DNA from: Bacteroidales bacterium
GTDB taxonomy: Bacteria > Bacteroidota > Bacteroidia > Bacteroidales > UBA7960
DNA length: 13,505 nucleotides
Direction of reading: 5' to 3'
Assembly: GCA_007120675.1 (NCBI GenBank)
Contig: SKNE01000216.1
Coordinates: forward strand, 1-13,505
Shown: one piece after another, positions 6,278 to 13,505 of the stretch
Numbering within the stretch: the first letter of the stretch is position 1
How the letters are laid out: each line of letters starts with the position of its first letter
Position numbers and translations under genes: made by a program
Notes under the pieces: model-generated
Databases searched by the model: none
What the model was told of the DNA's origin: nothing
What the model saw: only the letters and a program-made list of their open reading frames with translations

Positions 6278-7684
6278 ATGGACAACGACACTTTTCGACG
6301 CCATGGCCACCAATTGGTAGACTGGTTGGCCGATTATTTTGAGCATGTCGGGGATTATCCCGTCACCCCCCCGGTGACTCCCGGGGAGATCCTGTCTCAC
6401 CTGCCGGACACTCCGCCGCGGGATGGTGAGGATATGGACACCATCCTCAGGGATTACCGTGAGATCATCCTGCCCGGCATGAGCCATTGGCAGCATCCCG
6501 GATGGTTTGCCTATTTCCCGGCAAACAACAGTCCCCCTTCGGTCCTTGCAGAGATCCTCACCGCCGGACTGGGTGCCCAGTGCATGAGCTGGATCACCTC
6601 ACCGGCAGCCACAGAGCTGGAGGAACGGATGATGGAATGGCTGCGCGACATGATCGGCTTGCCTGCCCATATGAGCGGCGTGATCCAGGATACCGCTTCC
6701 ACGGCCACGTTGTGTGCTCTTCTGTCGGCCCGCGAAAGGGCCACCGATTTCACAACCAATGACAGGGGCATGCACGCCGGCCTGACGGTGTATGCTTCCA
6801 CACAGACCCACTCAAGCATAGAAAAGGGGGTGAGGATAGCCGGTTTCGGGAAGCATCATCTCCGCCTCGTGGCAGTCGACGATGCGTATGCCATGAATCC
6901 GGAAGCCCTGCGCAAAGCCATTGTGGAGGACATGGAGAGGGGGAAGAAACCGGCTTGTGTGGTGGCCACCCTGGGCACTACCTCTTCCATGGCCATGGAT
7001 CCCCTGGAGCCCATCTCGGCCATTTGCCGGGAATACGGGATCTGGCTTCATGTGGATGCGGCCTTTGCCGGCACTGCCGCCATTCATCCCGGTCACCGCT
7101 GGTTCATGAAGGGTGTTGAGGCATGTGATTCTTTTGTCTTTAACCCCCATAAATGGATGCTGACCAATTTTGATTGTTCGGCTTATTTCGTGCGGGATCC
7201 GGATACATTGCTGCAAACCCTCAGCATGGATCCCGAGTACCTGAAGACATCGGCCGACAAGCAGGTGAAAAATTACCGGGACTGGGGTATTCAGCTGGGA
7301 CGCCGGTTCAGGGCCCTGAAGCTTTGGTTTGTGATTCGCTCCTACGGCGTGAGAGGGATCGCCGACATGGTCGACAGGCACATTGGAATGGCCCGGGACT
7401 TTGCCGCCTGGCTGGAGGCTGATGAGCGCTTTGAGCTACTTGCACCCCGGCAGCTGAGCCTGGTTTGTTTTCGTTATAAGCAGGACCAATTGCCGGAGGA
7501 GGAATTGGACCGGCTCAATCGCCGCTTGCTTGACACCATCAACGCCAGTGGCAAGGTCTTTATGAGCCACACACAGCTGGGTGGCCGGTTCTGCCTCCGT
7601 TTGTCCGTCGGACAAGCTACCACGAGCGAAGAACACCTTCAGCAGGCCTGGCAAATAATCAGTGAGGCAGCCGGCGCGCTATGA
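6278..7684 (+). CDS. Group II PLP-dependent amino-acid decarboxylase (aromatic-L-amino-acid type)
   Basis: A 468-residue protein of the DOPA/tyrosine/tryptophan decarboxylase family, which converts L-amino acids to amines and CO2 with pyridoxal phosphate. Seen from the ATG at 6278: the N-terminal helices with HQLVDWLADY, SPAATELEERMM, H178 (THSSIEKG, expected to stack on PLP), D260 in HVDAA (pairs with the pyridine nitrogen) and K292 in NPHKW (Schiff-base lysine). Length is close to the family norm of 470-490. The loop usually written GVIQxTASEA reads GVIQDTASTA, a small deviation. The in-frame GTG at 6254 lies inside the terminator hairpin, while MDNDTFRRHGHQ is a typical family N-terminus, so 6278 is chosen. 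The substrate (Trp, Tyr, DOPA, Phe) cannot be assigned; aldehyde-forming members of this superfamily are an alternative. Its stop codon abuts the CvpA-family gene stop on the other strand. Confidence 0.88.
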   Translation: MDNDTFRRHGHQLVDWLADYFEHVGDYPVTPPVTPGEILSHLPDTPPRDGEDMDTILRDYREIILPGMSHWQHPGWFAYFPANNSPPSVLAEILTAGLGAQCMSWITSPAATELEERMMEWLRDMIGLPAHMSGVIQDTASTATLCALLSARERATDFTTNDRGMHAGLTVYASTQTHSSIEKGVRIAGFGKHHLRLVAVDDAYAMNPEALRKAIVEDMERGKKPACVVATLGTTSSMAMDPLEPISAICREYGIWLHVDAAFAGTAAIHPGHRWFMKGVEACDSFVFNPHKWMLTNFDCSAYFVRDPDTLLQTLSMDPEYLKTSADKQVKNYRDWGIQLGRRFRALKLWFVIRSYGVRGIADMVDRHIGMARDFAAWLEADERFELLAPRQLSLVCFRYKQDQLPEEELDRLNRRLLDTINASGKVFMSHTQLGGRFCLRLSVGQATTSEEHLQQAWQIISEAAGAL

Positions 7685-8200
7685 TCAGAGCGTGACGTGA
7701 AAGAAATTTTCCTGGATCTGGGCCATGTCCATTCGTTCAATGATCCGGGTGTAAAGGCTTTCCAGCAGCGGGTAAAGGCTGCTCCCTTCCCTCAGGCTCT
7801 CCGCAATCAGCCGGCCGTCATGATCAAAGAAATCGATCACCATGATCAGGATGGCCGCGATTAGCGCCCATTTGAGCATCCCTACGAAAAATCCCGCCAG
7901 CTTGTTGACAAACCCCAGCATCAGTGCTTTGAACAATTGGGTGAGCAGGCTTCCCAGCAGCCTGATGAGTCCTGCCACAAGGATGAACACCAGTACGAAT
8001 GCGACGATCTGAACCACCCGGGTATTCCAGCTGAACAAATTTTCGGCGATACCGGCAATGATGGAGGAGGCCAGTATGGCGATAAATACACCGGCCACCA
8101 GGGCCGCCAGGGTGGCCACTTCATGAAAAAAGCCCTTGTGATAACCCCTGATGGCACCAAGTACCAGCACGACGGCGATGAGGAGATCCAGTATATTCAT
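7685..8200 (-). CDS. cvpA: CvpA family inner-membrane protein
   Basis: A 171-residue protein starting MNILDLLIAVVLVLGAIRGY, with four predicted membrane helices (about residues 3-17, 26-50, 61-83, 101-124) and a short soluble C-terminal tail of about 45 residues. The early IRGYHKGF loop and the overall pattern fit the CvpA family, named from a gene needed for colicin V export but conserved far more widely and linked to envelope resistance to bile and other stresses. It is the last gene of the minus-strand cluster, 45 bp after the EVE gene. No own promoter is visible, so co-transcription is likely. Confidence 0.85.
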   Translation of the reverse strand: MNILDLLIAVVLVLGAIRGYHKGFFHEVATLAALVAGVFIAILASSIIAGIAENLFSWNTRVVQIVAFVLVFILVAGLIRLLGSLLTQLFKALMLGFVNKLAGFFVGMLKWALIAAILIMVIDFFDHDGRLIAESLREGSSLYPLLESLYTRIIERMDMAQIQENFFHVTL

Positions 8201-8245
8201 CTTACCTGCTTATTTGGGGCGGTTCCACCGGATGCATTCATGCCC

Positions 8246-8659
8246 TCATTGACGTGGCGTGCCCAGCTCCACGATGGCATCAAACTCTTCCTCCCTTAGC
8301 GGCATCACCGACAGGCGCGCCTGTTTTACCAGGGCCACATTCTCCAGCCGGGGGTCAGCCTTCACCATGCTTAGTGTGACAGCTTGTTCGAGGCTTTTCA
8401 CCGGGACAATGTCCACCACGGACCATCGCTCGTCGTCGGTTGTGGGGTCAGGATAGTGCTCCCTTACCACGCGGGCGATCCCCATCACCTGTTTTTCAGT
8501 CACACTATGATAAAAAAGCACCAGGTCGCCCACCTTCATCGCGCGAAGGTTGTTTCGGGCCTGGTAGTTTCTGACACCGTCCCACAGGGTGCGGCCGTCA
8601 TCCAGTAATTGCTGCCAGGAGTAGGCAGAAGGTTCACTCTTTACCAACCAGTAGTTCAT
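8246..8659 (-). CDS. EVE domain-containing protein
   Basis: The 137-residue protein is a single EVE domain. It starts MNYWLVKSEPSAYSW, followed by LWDGVRNYQARNNLRAM (about residues 25-41), GDLVLFYHS and VMGIARVV, all typical of the thymocyte-nuclear-protein-1-like group. EVE domains are PUA/YTH-related pockets that bind modified bases such as 5-methyl- or hydroxymethylcytosine in DNA, or modified RNA bases. Here it stands alone with no nuclease or helicase partner fused, so a housekeeping reader of modified nucleic acid is more likely than a restriction role. It lies 23 bp after the holA stop, in what looks like one operon. Confidence 0.9.
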   Translation of the reverse strand: MNYWLVKSEPSAYSWQQLLDDGRTLWDGVRNYQARNNLRAMKVGDLVLFYHSVTEKQVMGIARVVREHYPDPTTDDERWSVVDIVPVKSLEQAVTLSMVKADPRLENVALVKQARLSVMPLREEEFDAIVELGTPRQ

Positions 8660-8682
8660 GCATCCCGTATTTATGTCTTCAC

Positions 8683-9690
8683 TTAGTTCAGGATCTTGTA
8701 AGTCAGCTCCCTGACCAGTTCACCGTGATCCGTGCTTTCGTTGTCAAAGCCCTTTGACTTCAGGTCATATGTTCTCAGGTGGGAGAAGATCTCGACGATT
8801 TTTGAAGGGGAATAGTTCCTGGCTGCCGTCACGAAGTCCTTCACAAAGAAGGGGTGCACCCCCAGCTCTTTGGCTGCCCCTTGCTGGCTTTTGTCTGCCA
8901 GGCTGTGGTAAAGCAGCACCTTGGAGAAAAAGGTGTGCAGAATCCCTGTTGTCATGATGAAGGGGTTTGATTTGGGGTTGTCGGCAAAGTACCTGGCTAT
9001 CTGGTAGGCCTTCTGGCTGTCCCTCGCACCCAGGGCCTTCTGCATCTCGAAAGTGTTGTACTCTTTGCTGATGCCGATGTTTTCTTCAATCAGGCGGGAG
9101 GTGATCTCAGCCCCTTTGTCCAGGTTGATGAACAGTTTTCGCACCTCGTTGACGATCTTACCCAGGTCGGAACCCAGGTGATCGGCCAGCAATTGCACTG
9201 CCTGCGGGCCGATGCGGTAGCCGTGATTTTTCACATAGGTGCTGATCCACTCCGGCACCTGGTTGTCGTATAACTTCTTTCCGATGAATACCTGTCCCGC
9301 CTTATCCAGCGCCTTGTAAAATTTGGTGCGCTTGTCTATGGTTTTGTATTTATAGCAGATGATCAGAACGGTTGAGTCCAGCGGCCTTTCCACGTAAGGA
9401 AGGAGTTGGTCAATCTGCCGGATGTGTTGTGCTTCCCGGATGATGACGATGTTGTGGCTGGCCATCATGGGGTAGCGCTTGGCTGTACTGACGATGGTGG
9501 GCACATCGGTGTCCTTCCCGTAAAGGATGCTCAGGTTGAACTCCTTCTCCGATTCTGTCAGGACCCTGTCCTCAATATAGTCAGCGATCACATCAATATA
9601 GAAACTTTCTTCACCCATGAGGAAGTAGATGGGGTGCAGTATCTTGTTGCGTATATCGCGCAGGATGTTGTTGAAGTTCGTTTCGGCCAT
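8683..9690 (-). CDS. holA: DNA polymerase III delta subunit
   Basis: The 335-residue product fits the delta subunit of the clamp-loader complex, which opens the sliding clamp. The N-terminal domain has YFLMGEESFYID (about residues 22-33) in the place of the AAA+ nucleotide site but lacks a Walker A GKT, as expected for delta. The middle carries HNIVIIREAQ and TVLIICYK strands, and LGSDLGKIVNEVRKLFI (about residues 172-188) is a characteristic family stretch. The C-terminal helical collar follows, with length close to the usual 330-345. The minus-strand -7 box at 9722-9715 supports the ATG at 9690. It leads the cluster with the EVE and CvpA-family genes and is divergent from the HsdR-N-like gene, an arrangement I recall from other Bacteroidota. 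Confidence 0.92.
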   Translation of the reverse strand: MAETNFNNILRDIRNKILHPIYFLMGEESFYIDVIADYIEDRVLTESEKEFNLSILYGKDTDVPTIVSTAKRYPMMASHNIVIIREAQHIRQIDQLLPYVERPLDSTVLIICYKYKTIDKRTKFYKALDKAGQVFIGKKLYDNQVPEWISTYVKNHGYRIGPQAVQLLADHLGSDLGKIVNEVRKLFINLDKGAEITSRLIEENIGISKEYNTFEMQKALGARDSQKAYQIARYFADNPKSNPFIMTTGILHTFFSKVLLYHSLADKSQQGAAKELGVHPFFVKDFVTAARNYSPSKIVEIFSHLRTYDLKSKGFDNESTDHGELVRELTYKILN

Positions 9691-9714
9691 GGCTCACAAT
9701 GGTCCTTCTTAAGG

Positions 9715-9722
9715 CAAAAGTA
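9715..9722 (-). promoter_or_regulatory. Bacteroidota -7 element for the holA operon
   Basis: The minus strand reads TACTTTTG, matching TAnnTTTG, 25 bp upstream of the holA ATG. The predicted leader is short, about 18 nt. No -33 box is evident. Confidence 0.5.
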
Positions 9723-9813
9723 CGCAAAGCATTTCATTTCCCGCCATCCCCGCCTTGATTTTATGGGGCCCGGTCCGTGCACACTATCCGGACCTCAATT
9801 GAGAATTGATGTG

Positions 9814-9821
9814 TATCTTTG
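9814..9821 (+). promoter_or_regulatory. Bacteroidota -7 element for the HsdR-N-like gene
   Basis: TATCTTTG matches TAnnTTTG within TGTGTATCTTTG, a 12-mer repeated exactly in the promoter at 13475-13486. The predicted transcription start is near 9828, which rules out the in-frame TTG at 9819 as start codon and favours ATG 9843 or 9855. Confidence 0.6.
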
Positions 9822-9854
9822 CGTAAAAGCCCCTGGCCCGCCATGTCCTTTACC

Positions 9855-10334
9855 ATGCAAGCACTCAATCTTCCACCCGCCCGGCTGAAAATGGTTCGCC
9901 GCGCCGGAAAAAGAGAGGTGTTTGATGTGTTCCGGAAGCGTTACGTGGCATTGACACCTGAAGAATGGGTCCGGCAACATTTCCTGCACTGGCTGGTTGC
10001 CCATAAGGATTATCCCGTCAGCCTGATCGCTGTTGAGAGCCATTTGATGTACAATCAGATGCCCAGGCGCGCGGATGCCATCGTTTATGACCGGCACGGG
10101 AAACCCCTGATGATCATCGAATGCAAGGCTGCATCGGTGACCCTGAACAGGGACGTCTTTGACCAGGTGGCCAGGTACAATGCGCCCTTTGGCGTACCCT
10201 TCCTGGTGGCAAGCAACGGATTGACACACTACTGTTGCTTGCACGACCGGAAGGCAGAGAAATGGCTTTTTCTGGAGGATGTACCTGCCTATGCAGAACT
10301 CCTTAGCCGCCGGGCTGCCATGCCGGGCTTGTAA
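9855..10334 (+). CDS. Type I restriction HsdR N-terminal-like PD-(D/E)XK nuclease domain protein
   Basis: From the ATG at 9855 the product has 159 residues and begins MQALNLPP. It continues through RKRYVALTPEEWVRQHF (about residues 27-43), the pattern of a small stand-alone family in Bacteroidota annotated as HsdR N-terminal domain. The catalytic-type residues D74, E89-C-K91 and Q104 form a plausible PD-(D/E)XK site, with E61 as a further acidic candidate. No helicase, methylase or specificity genes are nearby, so this is not a type I restriction system. The natural role is unknown, and replication or repair is a guess from the divergent holA. ATG 9843 (163 residues) is an alternative start; 9855 fits the family N-terminus better. 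The protease gene follows after 19 bp and may be co-transcribed. Confidence 0.85.
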   Translation: MQALNLPPARLKMVRRAGKREVFDVFRKRYVALTPEEWVRQHFLHWLVAHKDYPVSLIAVESHLMYNQMPRRADAIVYDRHGKPLMIIECKAASVTLNRDVFDQVARYNAPFGVPFLVASNGLTHYCCLHDRKAEKWLFLEDVPAYAELLSRRAAMPGL

Positions 10335-10353
10335 TCATTAGATAGAGACGCCC

Positions 10354-13300
10354 ATGCACCGATCCCGTACCCCTTTCTTACTGCTTCTGTTGTTCACCCT
10401 TTTTTTCCACGGGACAGCGATGGGTTCGCAGTGGCCAGACCTGGACGAAGCCCTGGCAGACCGCGCGATTCTGCCGGGACATTTGATCTTCAAGCTCACC
10501 GGGGAAGCCGCAGCCATGCCAGCAGATACACTGGAGGCAGAGCTGGCTCACATGCTCAGGGGGAGGAGCCGCCTTGCCCCCCGCCGGGTCTTTCCTCACC
10601 ACAGGCCGCCGGAAAATCGCTACCACCGGTCGGGGAGACCCCTGGCCGATCTGTCCCGCATCTATGAACTTGTGCTGGATGATCCGGCAAACAAGGCTTT
10701 GCTCATGCGTGAGCTCCTGGTCAGCGGACTGGTGGAGTATGTCCAGCCAAGGTTCCTGCCTGAGACAACGATGCTGCCTGAGACCACGATGCTGCCTGAG
10801 ACCACGATGCTGCCTGAGACAACGATGTTGCCTGAGACAGCGATGCTGCCTGAGACAGCGATATTGCCTGAGACCACGATGCTGCCTGAGACCATGATGT
10901 TGCCGGGGACCGGTACGTTTGGGGGACTCACAATGGATGGTGTGCCCGGTCCGCTCCCATCCCCTGAAAAGCAGGAGACATACCATCCGAACGATCCCCT
11001 GCTGGCAGATCAGTATTACCTGGAAAACATCGCTGCATACCAGGCCTGGGCCATTGCGCAGGGTGACACATCCAGGGTGGTGGCCATCGTGGATACCGGC
11101 GTGGACCTGGCGCACCCCGACCTGGTGGAGGCCATCTACTATAACTGGGATGACCCCATCAACGGGGAGGACTCAGACGGGGACGGCTATGTGGATAACT
11201 TTTACGGATGGGACCTGGGTGAAGGCAACAACGATCCCAGCTTCAACAACTCGGCCCACGGGATCCATGTGTCGGGCATAGCGGCTGCCACCCCGGATAA
11301 CCATGAGGGGATCGCCGGAGTGGGATTTCACACACGTTTTTTACCGGTGAAGATTGACGATGAGTTTGGACGCCTGGTAAAAGCCTACGAGGGCATAGTA
11401 TATGCTGCTGACCAGGGAGTAGATGTGATCAACTGTTCGTGGGGCAGCCACTTTAACCCGGGACCCTTCGGGCAGGACATCATCGATTATGCCGTGCTGA
11501 ACCGGGATGTGCTCGTCGTGGCTGCAGCCGGGAACGCCAATAACGACCTGCCATTTTATCCTGCCTCGCTGGACCATGTGGTCAGCGTGGCCGCCACTGA
11601 CAGCATGGACCTGAAGACGGGCTTCTCCACCTATAATCCTTTTGTGGACCTGTCGGCTCCCGGCAGTGCCATTATGTCTACCTGGGTCTATGATGGTTAC
11701 ATGCTGGGCAACGGAACCTCCATGGCATCCCCTGTTGTGGCCGGTGCAGCGGCATTGCTGAGAGACCATTTGCCCGCGCTGGATGCCCTGCAGACGGCTG
11801 CCCTGCTTAAAATGACGGCCGATCCCATCGACACCCTGGAAGGGAACCAGCCTTACGCCGGACAGCTTGGCTTCGGACGCCTGAACATGTACCGCTCACT
11901 CACTGAGGGCCACTGGCCCTACATATGGATACCCACACACCACCAAAGCGATGATGAGCTGGCCGGCGTGCGCCCCGGGGAGAGCTTCACCCTGTCGATG
12001 GACTTTCAAAACCTGCTGGCACCTGCGCAGTCGCTTCAGGCCGTGCTAAGCACCCAGTCGGCTCACCTGGCCGTAACCAGTGACACCCTCTTCATTGGGT
12101 ACCTGGGAGAGCTGGAGCAGGCCAGCAACAGCCAAGACCCCTTCGTGATACAGGCAGGGCAGGATCTGCCGGTGAATCACCAGGTGATGTTTACCGTTCG
12201 CTTTTATGATGGACAGCAAATGGTTGGGCGGCAATCATTCAGGCGGCAACTCAATACAGACTACCTGAATGTGCATGCAGGGCCAATCACCACCACCATC
12301 TCATCCCGCGGAGCCATCGGCTTCAATTATCCTGACTACTCCCAGGGAAAGGGACTCAGGTTCAATGATGCCTATACAGCCCTGAAAAGCGGTGGGATTA
12401 TTCTGGCTAACAGCTCCGCGGAGGTGGCGGATAATGTCTACGGTGCAGCAGAAGGCAGCTTCAGCGAATCCCTTGAGCCCGCGATCCTGCCTTACCGGGT
12501 GGATGACCATCCCATTGCCCCCATCGTGGTAAAGGGCAGCGTGGTGGATGCCGGAAATGGGGGCATGCCACCCATGGGGCTGCTTATCGACTACGCGGCC
12601 TATTTCTGGGATGCTGATCCCGCGGAAGATTTCTTTATCCTTCGATACGAGATCAGCAATCAGTCGGGCAGGGACCTCCCTTCCTTTTCTGCCGGCTTCT
12701 TTGCCGACTGGGTGCTGCGCAATGCCAAACTGCACAGGGCATACCTGGATGTTTCCTCGCGCCTGGCCTACTCCTTTTCTGAAGAAGGGGGCCATTATGC
12801 AGGCATCCAGTTGCTGACAGGCGGCCCCATGAGGCATTACGCCTTTGACAACCAGGGGGCGCAGGGCAGCATGCGCATAGACAATGGCTTCAGCGACTTT
12901 AAAAAATATACGGCCCTGACATCCAATAGGATGGAAGCCGGTTTCTATGGTCCGAATAACGACATATCCTCCCTGCTGAGCCAGGCTCCCACTCACCTGC
13001 CGTCGGGCGAGAAGATGGAAATCGCTTTTGCACTGCACCTGGCGGATGATTTGGACGGGATGCTGGCAAATACCCTGCAGGCCAGTCATTATTACGGGCT
13101 GATTGCTGACTTGATCACCCAGGTGGATGGGCAGGATGGCCCCGGGTGTCCATCGGCCATCACCATCTACCCCAATCCTGTTCACGAACGCCTGCATATC
13201 TCTTATTGTGAGATGCTGAGGGGTGATCACCGGCTGGACCTCTTTGACATACTGGGGAACAGGCTCTGGTCTGCCGGGATGGACCTGCCGGCAGACCAGC

Positions 13301-13404
13301 CTGGGACACTGGACCGGGCCTCCCTCAACCTGCCTGCCGGGACATACATATTGCGGATCACCGGTCCGCTTGTCAGCGAAAGCCACCGTGTCATCTTTCA
13401 GTGA
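10354..13404 (+). CDS. Secreted subtilisin-family (S8) protease with type IX secretion sorting domain
   Basis: The 1016-residue product opens with a signal peptide (basic start, Leu/Phe-rich core, likely cut near residue 24). A propeptide-like domain follows at ~27-132, then nine LPETTM-type repeats at 135-188. The S8 domain spans ~205-500, with D247 (DTGVD), H302 (HGIHVSG), oxyanion N394 (AAGN) and S456 (GTSMASP). A DSDGDGYVD insert between D247 and H302 looks like a calcium loop common in Bacteroidota subtilases. Residues ~515-930 are beta-rich modules of unclear fold. The end (~936-1016: YPNP, then LPAGTYILRI) is a Por-type sorting domain, directing export through the type IX system to the surface or medium. 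The triad is complete, so an active endopeptidase is expected. No promoter is visible in the 19-bp gap upstream. Confidence 0.93.
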   Translation: MHRSRTPFLLLLLFTLFFHGTAMGSQWPDLDEALADRAILPGHLIFKLTGEAAAMPADTLEAELAHMLRGRSRLAPRRVFPHHRPPENRYHRSGRPLADLSRIYELVLDDPANKALLMRELLVSGLVEYVQPRFLPETTMLPETTMLPETTMLPETTMLPETAMLPETAILPETTMLPETMMLPGTGTFGGLTMDGVPGPLPSPEKQETYHPNDPLLADQYYLENIAAYQAWAIAQGDTSRVVAIVDTGVDLAHPDLVEAIYYNWDDPINGEDSDGDGYVDNFYGWDLGEGNNDPSFNNSAHGIHVSGIAAATPDNHEGIAGVGFHTRFLPVKIDDEFGRLVKAYEGIVYAADQGVDVINCSWGSHFNPGPFGQDIIDYAVLNRDVLVVAAAGNANNDLPFYPASLDHVVSVAATDSMDLKTGFSTYNPFVDLSAPGSAIMSTWVYDGYMLGNGTSMASPVVAGAAALLRDHLPALDALQTAALLKMTADPIDTLEGNQPYAGQLGFGRLNMYRSLTEGHWPYIWIPTHHQSDDELAGVRPGESFTLSMDFQNLLAPAQSLQAVLSTQSAHLAVTSDTLFIGYLGELEQASNSQDPFVIQAGQDLPVNHQVMFTVRFYDGQQMVGRQSFRRQLNTDYLNVHAGPITTTISSRGAIGFNYPDYSQGKGLRFNDAYTALKSGGIILANSSAEVADNVYGAAEGSFSESLEPAILPYRVDDHPIAPIVVKGSVVDAGNGGMPPMGLLIDYAAYFWDADPAEDFFILRYEISNQSGRDLPSFSAGFFADWVLRNAKLHRAYLDVSSRLAYSFSEEGGHYAGIQLLTGGPMRHYAFDNQGAQGSMRIDNGFSDFKKYTALTSNRMEAGFYGPNNDISSLLSQAPTHLPSGEKMEIAFALHLADDLDGMLANTLQASHYYGLIADLITQVDGQDGPGCPSAITIYPNPVHERLHISYCEMLRGDHRLDLFDILGNRLWSAGMDLPADQPGTLDRASLNLPAGTYILRITGPLVSESHRVIFQ
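10756..10917 (+). repeat. In-frame 18-bp tandem repeat encoding LPETTM (nine units)
   Basis: Nine 18-bp units run without gaps from 10756. In order they encode LPETTM four times, LPETAM, LPETAI, LPETTM, LPETMM and LPGTGT. The first units differ only at silent positions (ACA/ACC, CTG/TTG), which points to recent duplication. The repeat links the protease propeptide to the catalytic domain (residues 135-188). Copy-number change would keep the reading frame, so linker length could vary between strains. Confidence 0.95.
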
Positions 13405-13478
13405 ACAGGGTATCTGCAGAATACTTACAACCCCTGAAAATAGGTATATTGATGCATTCATTTAGCTTGCTTTTTGTG

Positions 13479-13486
13479 TATCTTTG
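13479..13486 (+). promoter_or_regulatory. Bacteroidota -7 element for a gene beyond the window
   Basis: TATCTTTG matches TAnnTTTG and is preceded by TGTG as at 9811-9814. An AAGGAG sequence at 13494-13499 could be a ribosome binding site for a start codon just past the end. The preceding 13405-13475 shows only an AT-rich spacer and no T-tailed hairpin for the protease gene. Confidence 0.5.
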
Positions 13487-13505
13487 AACGCTCAAGGAGC
13501 AGTAA

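Noticed and set aside
9819..9842. TTG start extending the HsdR-N-like protein by eight residues
   Set aside because: The codon overlaps the -7 box TATCTTTG, so it would lie upstream of the predicted transcription start.
8246..10334. EVE domain plus HsdR-N-like nuclease as a modification-dependent defence system
   Set aside because: The genes are on opposite strands around holA and next to a CvpA-family gene. There is no methylase, helicase or mobile element, and similar neighbours are housekeeping in Bacteroidota.
10900..10917. LPGTG/LPETT strings that resemble the sortase LPXTG signal
   Set aside because: They are internal, lie in a linker repeat, and lack the following hydrophobic segment and basic tail. 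The protein has a type IX sorting domain instead.
10756..10917. CRISPR-like regular repeats
   Set aside because: Units are 18 bp, contiguous, without spacers, and in frame with the protease.
13405..13440. Terminator of the protease gene around GTATCTGCAGAATAC
   Set aside because: The inverted repeat has only a 4-bp stem with a large loop and is not followed by a T-run.
12301..13461. Long minus-strand open frame of 386 codons opposite the protease gene
   Set aside because: It is the complement of a well-supported coding region with clear domain motifs. Its own translation shows no recognisable family and low-complexity composition.

Overview
The window looks like chromosomal DNA of a fairly GC-rich member of the Bacteroidota. 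Four things point there. The 1016-residue subtilisin ends in a type IX secretion (Por) C-terminal sorting domain. TAnnTTTG -7 promoter elements stand upstream of most transcription starts, and Shine-Dalgarno sequences are generally absent. There is a DUF3127 protein with an SSB-like tail. An HsdR-N-type nuclease is divergent from holA. Nothing clearly marks a phage, plasmid or defence island; most genes are housekeeping or metabolic.

Layout. Positions 1-3409 (+) hold the 3' part of a GH65 glycoside phosphorylase/hydrolase gene and, 7 bp later, a trehalose-6-phosphate synthase fused to a TPP-type HAD domain. The HAD domain has lost its nucleophile (Asp to Asn501) and motif IV acidic residues (A683, G684), so it looks like a pseudophosphatase. 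A 156-bp convergent gap (3410-3565) holds a degenerate 24-bp tandem repeat. A succinate-semialdehyde-dehydrogenase-type ALDH follows (3566-4930, -). The AT-rich divergent region 4931-5118 carries promoters on both strands and a nested palindrome that resembles an operator. Then on + come an unrecognised 203-residue protein, the DUF3127 OB-fold protein ending in DDLPF, a hairpin terminator, and a group II PLP-dependent amino-acid decarboxylase (6278-7684).

The decarboxylase meets, stop codon to stop codon (TGATCA), a minus-strand cluster read holA, then an EVE-domain gene, then a CvpA-family gene (9690 to 7685). Divergent from holA is a small PD-(D/E)XK nuclease-like gene. It is followed after 19 bp by a large secreted S8 protease (10354-13404) carrying nine 6-residue LPETTM-type repeats between propeptide and catalytic domain. 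The last 100 bp hold the promoter and a possible ribosome binding site of a gene that begins beyond the window.

The most interesting points are the predicted catalytically dead phosphatase half of the trehalose enzyme beside a GH65 enzyme, an abrupt codon-usage change inside the GH65 gene near 780-830, the nested palindrome at 5008-5060, and the two in-phase tandem repeats (24 bp intergenic, 18 bp coding). All functional calls come from reading motifs; no database search was possible.
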